DNA from: Archangium sp.
GTDB lineage: Bacteria > Myxococcota > Myxococcia > Myxococcales > Myxococcaceae
DNA length: 5,952 nt
Assembly: GCA_016793585.1 (NCBI GenBank)
Contig: JAEUJR010000163.1
Location: 1-5,952, forward strand
Direction: 5' to 3'
Part shown: positions 1 to 5,349 of the stretch, piece after piece
How the letters are laid out: each line of letters starts with the position of its first letter
How positions within the stretch are numbered: the first letter of the stretch is position 1
The notes under the pieces: generated by a model
What the model was told of the DNA's origin: nothing
Database searches by the model: none
Seen by the model: only the letters and a program-made list of their open reading frames with translations
Program-made: the position numbers and the translations under genes

Positions 1-946
1 GGCGCTGATGAAGCCGGGCGAGACGATGCTCACGCTCGATCTCAACTCGGGCGGCCACCTCACGCACGGCTCGACGTTCAACTTCTCGGGCAAGACGTAC
101 AAGGTCGCGCACTACGGCCTCACGAAGGACACCGAGACGATCGACTTCGCGCAGGTCGAGAGCCTCGCGAAGGAGCACAAGCCGCGCCTGCTCATCGTCG
201 GCGCCTCGGCCTACCCGCGCACGCTCGACTTCCCGCGCTTCAAGGCGATCGCCGACTCGGTGGGCGCCTCCATGCTCGTCGACATGGCGCACATCGCGGG
301 CCTGGTCGCCGGCGGCGTGCACCCGAACCCCGTGCCGCACGCTGACATCGTCACCTCGACGACGCACAAGACGCTGCGCGGGCCGCGCTCGGGCCTCATT
401 CTCATGAAGGAGCAGTACGCCAAGAGCGTGAACAGCAACGTGTTCCCCGGCATTCAGGGCGGGCCGATGATGCACACCATCGCGGCGAAGGCGGTCGCGT
501 TTTACGAAGCGCTGCAGCCGTCGTTCAAGGCCTACGCGCAGCAGGTCGTGAAGAACGCGCAGGCGCTCGCCGAGGGCCTCAAGGGGCAGGGCCTGCGGCT
601 CGTCTCGGGCGGCACCGACAACCACCTCATGCTCGTCGACCTGCGCGCGAAGAAGCTCACCGGCAAGATCGCCGAAGAGGTGCTGGGCAAGGCCGGCATC
701 ACCGTCAACAAGAACCAGATTCCGTTCGACCCCGAGAAGCCGACCGTCAGCTCGGGCGTGCGCATCGGCGTGCCGGCGCTCACCACCCGCGGCATGCAGG
801 CGGCCGACATGGCCAGGGTCGCGGCGCTCATCGGCAAGGCGCTCGACAACGCCGCCGACGACGCGGTGCTCACGACGGTGCGCGGCGAGGTCGCCGAGTT
901 CACCAGGGCGTTCCCGCTCTACGCCTCGCGGCTGAAGAAGGGCTGA
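1..946 (+). CDS. glyA: Serine hydroxymethyltransferase, 5'-truncated by the window edge
   Basis: This is a cytosolic PLP enzyme that interconverts serine and glycine while charging tetrahydrofolate with a one-carbon unit. The frame is open from base 2 and ends at TGA 944-946, giving 314 visible residues. The family is about 415-420 residues long, so roughly the first 100 are missing upstream. An ATG at base 8 is internal, because the preceding codons already match the family (ALMKPGE, then GGHLTHGS). Visible landmarks are [13 protein letters not shown] (PLP-contacting Asp and His at visible residues 94 and 97), the Schiff-base lysine in [10 protein letters not shown] (visible residue 123, codon 368-370), QGGPMMH, and [10 protein letters not shown] with the substrate-carboxylate arginine (visible residue 254). 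No key residue is missing. Only 6 bases separate it from nrdR, so the two are probably co-transcribed. Identification is by recognised motifs and is secure. Confidence 0.97.
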   Translation, partial: ALMKPGETMLTLDLNSGGHLTHGSTFNFSGKTYKVAHYGLTKDTETIDFAQVESLAKEHKPRLLIVGASAYPRTLDFPRFKAIADSVGASMLVDMAHIAGLVAGGVHPNPVPHADIVTSTTHKTLRGPRSGLILMKEQYAKSVNSNVFPGIQGGPMMHTIAAKAVAFYEALQPSFKAYAQQVVKNAQALAEGLKGQGLRLVSGGTDNHLMLVDLRAKKLTGKIAEEVLGKAGITVNKNQIPFDPEKPTVSSGVRIGVPALTTRGMQAADMARVAALIGKALDNAADDAVLTTVRGEVAEFTRAFPLYASRLKKG

Positions 947-952
947 GGTCGC

Positions 953-1435
953 ATGCGGTGCCCCTTCTGTTCCACGCAGGACACCCGGGTGATGGACAGT
1001 CGCGAAGCGAGCGACGGTGCAGTCATTCGCCGCCGGCGTGAGTGCGAGAGCTGCCGCCGCCGTTTCACCACCTACGAGCGCGTCGAAGAGCTCAACCCGC
1101 TGGTCGTGAAGAAGGACGGCCGCCGCGAGGCGTTCGATCGCGACAAGCTGATCGCCGGCCTGAAGAAGGCCTGTGAGAAGCGCCCGGTCTCGGTCGATCA
1201 GCTCGAGCAGTTCGTCACCGAGCTCGAGCGCAAGCTGCAGGAGATGGGCGAGAAGGAGGTCACCTCGACGGCCCTGGGCGGGCTGATCATGGAGCGGCTG
1301 CCCGCGCTCGACGAGGTCGCCTACGTGCGCTTCGCGTCGGTGTACCGCAGCTTCCGCGACATCTCCGAGTTCATGGACGAGCTGAAGGAGATCCTCGAGA
1401 CGAAGGGCACGCCGCGCTCGAAGGGGAAGGGCTGA
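953..1435 (+). CDS. nrdR: Transcriptional repressor NrdR
   Basis: NrdR is a nucleotide-sensing repressor of ribonucleotide reductase genes. It has 160 residues, close to the usual 150-160. The N-terminal zinc ribbon has both cysteine pairs (C3/C6 and C31/C34), embedded in the typical MRCPFC start and the [14 protein letters not shown] segment. An ATP-cone domain follows at about residues 49-139, beginning [16 protein letters not shown] and including the [13 protein letters not shown] block. The C terminus is a short basic tail (TPRSKGKG). The ATG at 953 is chosen because the family almost always begins MxCPxC. A GAGG at 945-948 overlaps the glyA stop, only 4 bases from the start, so translation may be coupled to glyA. 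In many bacteria nrdR sits beside glyA or rib genes, as here. I saw no nrd gene and did not identify a NrdR box in the window. Confidence 0.97.
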   Translation: MRCPFCSTQDTRVMDSREASDGAVIRRRRECESCRRRFTTYERVEELNPLVVKKDGRREAFDRDKLIAGLKKACEKRPVSVDQLEQFVTELERKLQEMGEKEVTSTALGGLIMERLPALDEVAYVRFASVYRSFRDISEFMDELKEILETKGTPRSKGKG

Positions 1436-1444
1436 ACTCTGCTC

Positions 1445-2533
1445 ATGGCGCGCCGATCTGACGACGAGCGGTTCATGCAGCTCGCGCTCGACGAGGCCAG
1501 GAAGGGCCTCGGCCGCACGCACCCCAACCCCGCCGTCGGTGCCGTGATCGTCAAGGGCGGCAGGGTGATCGCGAAGGGCTACCACGCGAGGGCCGGCACC
1601 GCGCACGCCGAGGCCAACGCGCTGATGCTGGCGGGCCCGAAGGCGAAGGGCGCGACGATCTACTCGACGCTCGAGCCGTGTGATCACTTCGGCCGCACGC
1701 CGCCCTGCACGCAGGCGATCCTCGATCACGGCATCGCGCGCGTGGTCTACGGCTCGTCCGACCCCAACCCGCTCGTCGACGGCAAGGGCGTCAAGCGCAT
1801 GCGCAAGGCGGGGCTCACCGTCGACGGTGGGGTGCTCGCCGCCGCGTGCGATGCGCTCAACGAACCGTTCTTCAAGGTGATGCGCACGGGCCTGCCGTTC
1901 GTGACGTTGAAGGCGGCCATCACGCTCGACGGAAAGATCGCGACGCGCTCGGGCGCCTCGAAGTGGATCACGAACGAGACCGCACGCGCGAAGGCGCACG
2001 AGCTGCGCAACCGCGTCGACGCGATCGTCGTCGGCGCGGGAACCGTCGAGGCCGATGACCCCCAGCTGACGACGCGGTTGCCGCACGGGCGCGACGCGAT
2101 GCGAATCGTGATCGACCCGACCCTGCGCTCGAAGCCGGCCGCGAAGGTCTTCACGTCGGGCGGCGCGGCGTCAGTGGTGTTGACGGCCCGGCCCGCGAGC
2201 GAGGCGCAGGCGTTCACGCGCCGTGGCGTTCGCGTCATCACGGTGCCCTCACGCAAGGGCCGCCTCGAGCTGCACGACGCCTTCCGTGTGCTCGCCAAAG
2301 AGGGCGTGCTGCACGTGATGGTCGAAGGTGGCGCCGAGACGACGGCGGGCTTCCTGAAGGCGGGGCTCTTCGACGAGCTGAAGCTGTTCATGGCGCCAGC
2401 GGTGTTCGGCCACGAAGGGCTCTCGTGGAGCGGAGCCCTGGGCCTCGACTCGCCCGCCGATGCGCCGCGCTTCGCGGTGACGTCGGTCGAAGGGCTCGAC
2501 GGCGATCTGCTGATCAGCCTTCGGCCCCGCTGA
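1445..2533 (+). CDS. ribD: Bifunctional riboflavin biosynthesis deaminase/reductase RibD
   Basis: RibD performs the second and third steps of riboflavin synthesis. It deaminates the pyrimidinone formed from GTP, then reduces the ribosyl side chain using NADPH. It has 362 residues, normal for the family. The N-terminal deaminase domain (about 5-145) has the THPNPAVGAVIV motif, a zinc site with H54 and catalytic E56 in AHAEANAL, and C79 and C88 in LEPCDHFGRTPPC. The reductase domain (about 150-360) begins PFVTLKAAITLDGKIA and includes SKWITNE, VGAGTVEADDPQLTTR and MVEGGAETTAGFL (EGG at 294-296). The ATG at 1445 gives the usual N terminus. The nearest purine-rich stretch (GGAAGG, 1425-1430) is 14 bases upstream, so the ribosome site is weak and expression may depend on coupling to nrdR, which ends 9 bases earlier. 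The last 20 bases overlap a convergent gene. No ribE, ribBA or ribH follows. Confidence 0.97.
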   Translation: MARRSDDERFMQLALDEARKGLGRTHPNPAVGAVIVKGGRVIAKGYHARAGTAHAEANALMLAGPKAKGATIYSTLEPCDHFGRTPPCTQAILDHGIARVVYGSSDPNPLVDGKGVKRMRKAGLTVDGGVLAAACDALNEPFFKVMRTGLPFVTLKAAITLDGKIATRSGASKWITNETARAKAHELRNRVDAIVVGAGTVEADDPQLTTRLPHGRDAMRIVIDPTLRSKPAAKVFTSGGAASVVLTARPASEAQAFTRRGVRVITVPSRKGRLELHDAFRVLAKEGVLHVMVEGGAETTAGFLKAGLFDELKLFMAPAVFGHEGLSWSGALGLDSPADAPRFAVTSVEGLDGDLLISLRPR

Positions 2534-3080
2534 GGGCTTCGAGCCCTGCCAGCGCGCGCTGCTGAATGAGCTCGTTCGCGAGGGTCACCACGTCGATCGG
2601 CTCCTCTGACAACGCCAGCGTCGCGGGCCCGCCCATCACACCCTCCATCGACTCCAGCTCGACGAAGTGGGCGAACACGCGCGCCCGAACGCCAGCCGGC
2701 AGGCGACGCGAGAGCACGTCGAGGCCCAGCACCGGCAGGGCGACGGGCAGAAGCGCGTCGAAGTACTCAGCTTCGCGCTCCGAGCCATCTGCGGTGTTGA
2801 GAAAGATGGTGGCGACCGCAACCGCGGCGTCGTCGTCCATCTGATCGACGTGCGCCTGCGCCGGGTGGGGCGAACTCACGAAGCACCGCCGGGTCAGCAG
2901 GTTCGACGCGGCCCAGAACGCGTCGGCGCCTTCGGCATCAGCGGGCGGGCCGAGCTGATCGAGCAGCCCGTTGAGCTGCACGATCTCGGTGTCGGGGGCC
3001 GTCATCGCGAGGCGATACCCTTCGATTCGTCCGGCAGGCGAAGCGGACTGGAGGAGGTGGGCGATGCGGTCGAGGTTCAT
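2514..3080 (-). CDS. Hypothetical acidic protein, 188 aa, downstream of the fibro-slime gene
   Basis: I do not recognise this family. The chosen ATG at 3080 gives 188 residues beginning MNLDRIAHLLQSAS. A TTG at 3116, 3 bases after the upstream stop, would add 12 residues (MRSGRAVCVSRG), but these look unlike coding sequence and ATG is preferred. A GAGG lies just 1 base from the ATG, too close for a good ribosome site, so the start is uncertain. The protein has no signal peptide or membrane segment and looks cytosolic, helical and acidic, with a DQMDDDAAVAVATIFLN stretch and a Leu/Val-rich centre (LLPVALPVLGLDVL). It has a single Cys and two Trp-free ends, with no recognisable catalytic motif. 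The codons have a strong G/C third-position bias, supporting a real gene against the open antisense frame. It probably follows the fibro-slime lipoprotein in an operon (39-base gap). Its 3' end overlaps convergent ribD by 20 bp. Confidence 0.8.
   Translation of the reverse strand: MNLDRIAHLLQSASPAGRIEGYRLAMTAPDTEIVQLNGLLDQLGPPADAEGADAFWAASNLLTRRCFVSSPHPAQAHVDQMDDDAAVAVATIFLNTADGSEREAEYFDALLPVALPVLGLDVLSRRLPAGVRARVFAHFVELESMEGVMGGPATLALSEEPIDVVTLANELIQQRALAGLEALSGAEG
2533..2547. terminator. Short perfect hairpin at the ribD 3' end (possible weak terminator)
   Basis: The bases AGGGCT and AGCCCT form a 6-bp perfect inverted repeat around a TCG loop, beginning on the last base of the ribD stop codon. 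It also lies inside the last codons of the opposing gene. No run of T follows on either strand, so it is not a canonical intrinsic terminator. It could still slow or stabilise the ends of either convergent transcript. A stem this short can arise by chance in GC-rich DNA. Confidence 0.25.
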
Positions 3081-3119
3081 GCCTCGACTGACACAGACCG
3101 CCCGACCGCTGCGCAAACC

Positions 3120-3956
3120 TCACTGGATCTCGGGCGGCCGGAAGCAGTCGATCGAGGTCTGCATGCGAAAGTTCGACTCCGTCGTGTGCCGCTCGGCGTG
3201 GAAGACATCGAAGCGGTAGGTCTGGCCGCGCACGAGGCCCAGGCGCGAGGCCTCGGCGTCGAAGTCGATGGAACCCTGAACTGCGGCATGCAGCCCGCCG
3301 AGGTCGAGCGCGAGCTTCCGGTTCACGAAGATCCACACGTCGTCATCGCCGCGGAAGGTGAAGCGCTCTCCGCCCCGGTACGTGAAGCTCGACCGGATGA
3401 GGGTCGTGAAGTGGAAGTTGTGGGCGCGGCCCTGATTGCCGAAGCCCTCGCCATCGAGCGGAAAGAACGCGTTGCTGTCGAAGATCAGATCTCCGCCTGG
3501 CGTGCGCATCGCGGGCAGTTGCACGCGAAAGGCGAGGTTCACGCCGGCGTCGCGGTACCACTGATCGAAGTTGGCAGGCCCGGTCGTCTGGCTCGTCGGG
3601 CCGCTCGCAGCGTGAATCGGCAGCTCGTCGGTGCCCAGCGTGTCGCGGACGAGGCCGGTCGTCGCACCCGAGCCCGAGAAGGTCTCGAAGTCGGGGTGAT
3701 CGTCGCGGAAGTCGCGAAGGCTCGCGATGATGACGTCGCAGGGCACGCCCGCGTCACCACCGCCCTGCGCCTCGCCGCCGCCCGCGCTGCCTGCGCCACT
3801 CGAGCCTCCGCCAACGGCACCTCCGCCCAGACTGCCTGCGTCGAAGAGCCCGCCGTCGATCGGCCGCCCGGCGTCACGCCCGGCGATGACGACCTCGGAG
3901 CCTCCACATTGGCAGCCTGTCGTGAAGGCCAGACCCAGAGCCAGGAGTGCGCGCAT
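3120..3956 (-). CDS. Fibro-slime domain lipoprotein
   Basis: This is a 278-residue predicted secreted lipoprotein. The start MRALLALGLAFTTGC gives a short hydrophobic signal with a lipid-attachment cysteine at residue 15. The lipobox TTGC has Thr rather than Leu at -3, so it is slightly weak. A Gly/Ala/Ser linker follows (about 30-70), then a fibro-slime domain (about 74-270). Diagnostic segments are LRDFRDDHPDFE near 80-91, FTYRGGERFTFRGDDDVWIF with the acidic GDDDVW at 203-208, KLALDLGGLH (214-223), and DVFHAERHTTESNF (250-263). C73 and C271 bracket the domain and could form a disulfide. Related domains occur in Dictyostelium extracellular-matrix proteins and in Fibrobacter and myxobacterial surface proteins, and they resemble PA14-type carbohydrate-binding folds. 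A surface adhesion or glycan-binding role is therefore inferred, not shown. The ATG at 3956 has no clear Shine-Dalgarno upstream. The gene is divergent from the lipoprotein at 4014. Confidence 0.9.
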   Translation of the reverse strand: MRALLALGLAFTTGCQCGGSEVVIAGRDAGRPIDGGLFDAGSLGGGAVGGGSSGAGSAGGGEAQGGGDAGVPCDVIIASLRDFRDDHPDFETFSGSGATTGLVRDTLGTDELPIHAASGPTSQTTGPANFDQWYRDAGVNLAFRVQLPAMRTPGGDLIFDSNAFFPLDGEGFGNQGRAHNFHFTTLIRSSFTYRGGERFTFRGDDDVWIFVNRKLALDLGGLHAAVQGSIDFDAEASRLGLVRGQTYRFDVFHAERHTTESNFRMQTSIDCFRPPEIQ

Positions 3957-4013
3957 GGGCGCATCATGTCATCGCTGTCGATCGTTCTGCGCGCCGCCGG
4001 CATCGAAGTGGGC
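3957..4013. promoter_or_regulatory. Divergent intergenic region with presumed back-to-back promoters
   Basis: This 57-bp gap separates two divergently oriented lipoprotein genes and must hold, or overlap, the promoters for both, unless promoters lie inside the coding regions. No strong sigma-70 hexamer pair is visible. On the - strand, CATGAT (3968-3963) matches the -10 consensus at four of six positions and lies exactly where transcription would begin at the fibro-slime ATG. The opposing -35 position is a poor match. On the + strand a GAAG at 4005-4008 is a plausible ribosome site 5 bases before ATG 4014. A CGATCG palindrome sits at 3979-3984, but it is a common hexamer here. Confidence 0.45.
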
Positions 4014-4643
4014 ATGCGACGACATCTGCTGCTGGGGGCGTTGACCGCCGTTTCGATGTTCACTGCCTGTGGGCACGCGCCTGGCCGCGAGACCGACGAC
4101 CCGGCCACCTGCGGGTGCACGATCGGAGCCGAGGTTCCGTCGGCTGGTACGGTCACCTTGCGCGCACGATCGCTCGGCCCTGACACCGACGAGACGTACT
4201 GGAAGGCGTCGGCCAGCTTCGAGCAGGGCGGGGTCACCGGGAGCATCGAGAAGAGCAACAACGACTGGGATCTGCTGTTCGGCAACAACAAGGGCACCGA
4301 GCAGGTCGATCTGTTCCAGGTGAACACGGTCGTCGACGATCGCAGCTTCATCGTCGATCTCGGAGAGCTGCCCTTCCGCGACGCGCCCGCGACCATCGAC
4401 CCGCTCACGATTCCGCCGCAGACGATGGTGAACATGGGCGACATCGGGAAAGACGACGTGCGCCAGCGCGACTACGTGCCGGTCGTCGAAGGCCACGTCT
4501 ATTGGGTGCGCACGGCCGATGACGACTCGCGCCTCATCACTCTGGTCGGCGTGCAGAAACACGTGCGCGGCCAGTCGGTCACGCTCGCGTGGTTCCGCTC
4601 GAAGGAAGCCGATCGGTTCGTGTTCGACTGGCCGACGAAGTAG
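4014..4643 (+). CDS. Predicted lipoprotein of unknown family, 209 aa
   Basis: No family is recognised. The N terminus MRRHLLLGALTAVSMFTAC is a textbook lipoprotein signal peptide: basic start, hydrophobic core, and lipobox FTAC with lipidated C19. Upstream in-frame starts exist (ATG 3966, GTG 4008), but they would place up to 16 extra residues before the signal and push into the facing gene's start region. ATG 4014 with GAAG at 4005-4008 is therefore preferred. The mature part has two further cysteines close together (C33 and C35 in CGCTIG) and no membrane helix. It is rich in Asp and beta-prone residues (WDLLFGNNKG, VDDRSFIVDLGELPF, VYWVRTADDDSRLITLVGVQ), which suggests a small beta-rich envelope protein ending FVFDWPTK. 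The ArsC-like gene starts 25 bases downstream on the same strand, so the two are probably one operon. An open frame continues upstream to 2667, but that part is antisense to two better-supported genes and is not included. Confidence 0.82.
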   Translation: MRRHLLLGALTAVSMFTACGHAPGRETDDPATCGCTIGAEVPSAGTVTLRARSLGPDTDETYWKASASFEQGGVTGSIEKSNNDWDLLFGNNKGTEQVDLFQVNTVVDDRSFIVDLGELPFRDAPATIDPLTIPPQTMVNMGDIGKDDVRQRDYVPVVEGHVYWVRTADDDSRLITLVGVQKHVRGQSVTLAWFRSKEADRFVFDWPTK

Positions 4644-4656
4644 CTCCTGGGCGAGT

Positions 4657-4660
4657 AGGG
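4657..4660 (+). promoter_or_regulatory. Ribosome binding site deciding the GTG start at 4669
   Basis: AGGG, extended to GTAGGG from 4655, lies 8 bases upstream of GTG 4669. It supports that start over ATG 4717, which has only a weak GGG within reach. The choice matters because only the GTG start includes the lipoprotein signal. Confidence 0.6.
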
Positions 4661-4668
4661 TTCGGCGC

Positions 4669-5349
4669 GTGCGATTCGCCACGCTGCTCTGCCTCGCTGT
4701 GTTCGGGTGCCGAACGATGCCTTCCGCCCTTCCAACGCCCAACGCCACGCTCGAGCGACGCTTCTCCGGCTGGGAAGCCGCTGGCCCGACCGGAGACGAG
4801 GCGCATCGCGCGAAGCTGCAGACGCTCGCGACTGCGTTGAAGGCCGAGTACGCGCGGCGCGGCTCCATCGACGTGTTGTTCGTCTGCACCCACAACTCGC
4901 GACGAAGCCACATGGGCCAGCTGCTCGGCGTCGTGGCTGCTGCGCGCGCCGGCGTGCCCGTTCGAACGTTCTCGGGAGGCACTGAAGCGACGGCGTTCAA
5001 CCCCCGCGCGATCGCGGCGCTCACGCGGGTCGGGTTTCAGATCGATGGTACGGGCGAGAAGAACCCGCACTACCGGGTGACGTGGTCGAGCGCTGCTCCG
5101 GCGATCGAGGCGTTCTCGAAGACCATCGGCGACGCGGCCAACCCGTCGTCCGACTTCGTCGCGGTGATGGTCTGCAGCCAGGCCGACGCCGCGTGTCCCT
5201 TCGTGAAGGGCGCGAGCCAGCGTGTCGCGGTGCCGTACGAAGACCCGAAGGTCGCCGATGGAACGCCCGAAGAGGCCCAGCGCTACGACGAGCGCGTCGA
5301 GCAGCTTGGTCGTGACCTCTCGTGGGTCTTCCGTCAGGTGAAGGGCTAG
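4669..5349 (+). CDS. Exported ArsC-like / low-molecular-weight phosphatase-family protein (predicted lipoprotein)
   Basis: This 226-residue protein starts at GTG 4669 with an AGGG ribosome site. Residues 1-14 (MRFATLLCLAVFGC) look like a short lipoprotein signal with lipobox VFGC. Residues 26-66 are helical, and the low-molecular-weight phosphatase/ArsC fold follows. The P-loop LFVCTHNSRRS has the nucleophile C73 and arginine R79 (CX5RS). Other landmarks are FSGGTEATAFNPRA (101-114), VMVCSQADAACP with C169 and C176, and YEDPK with the likely general acid D192. C73, C169 and C176 match the C10/C82/C89 relay of Staphylococcus aureus thioredoxin-coupled arsenate reductase, including the seven-residue spacing of the second pair. 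The non-essential C15 position is Arg (R78). Reduction of arsenate, or a phosphatase activity, is inferred. No arsR, arsB or acr3 is nearby. From memory, Bacteroidota homologues share CTHNSRRS without the signal. If ATG 4717 is used instead, the protein is cytosolic. The gene ends in a CTAG shared with mgtE. Confidence 0.88.
   Translation: MRFATLLCLAVFGCRTMPSALPTPNATLERRFSGWEAAGPTGDEAHRAKLQTLATALKAEYARRGSIDVLFVCTHNSRRSHMGQLLGVVAAARAGVPVRTFSGGTEATAFNPRAIAALTRVGFQIDGTGEKNPHYRVTWSSAAPAIEAFSKTIGDAANPSSDFVAVMVCSQADAACPFVKGASQRVAVPYEDPKVADGTPEEAQRYDERVEQLGRDLSWVFRQVKG

Noticed and set aside
8..10. ATG at base 8 as the start of glyA
   Set aside because: The codons before it already match the family, and about 100 N-terminal residues would be missing. 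The gene is cut by the window edge.
211..903. Two - strand frames opposite glyA
   Set aside because: glyA is unmistakable through this region, and the antisense products show no motif.
1747..2391. A - strand frame of 214 codons opposite ribD
   Set aside because: It is entirely covered by ribD, whose deaminase and reductase motifs are intact; a Ser/Ala/Arg-rich shadow.
3753..3880. GC-rich repetitive stretch as a possible tandem repeat or CRISPR-like array
   Set aside because: It is the degenerate Gly/Ala/Ser linker of the fibro-slime lipoprotein, with no fixed repeat unit or spacers.
2667..4013. A + strand reading frame of over 1.3 kb running into the lipoprotein at 4014
   Set aside because: It is antisense to the fibro-slime gene, which is certain by its motifs, and to the 188-residue gene, which has better codon bias. 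Its translation is Arg/Glu/Ala-rich with no domain. GC-rich coding DNA often leaves the opposite strand open. Only the part from 4014 is accepted.
3539..4444. A - strand frame of 301 codons spanning the fibro-slime start, the divergent gap and the lipoprotein
   Set aside because: It uses a different phase from the fibro-slime gene and crosses two supported genes; Ser/Arg/Ala-rich with no domain.
4644..4668. Possible promoter or terminator between the + strand lipoprotein genes
   Set aside because: The 25 bases hold no hairpin or promoter-like hexamers, only the ribosome site for the next gene.
3969..5024. A - strand frame of 351 codons opposite the two right-hand lipoprotein genes
   Set aside because: The opposite strand encodes a recognisable ArsC-like protein and a clear lipoprotein signal. 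The antisense translation is arginine-rich and low in recognisable structure.
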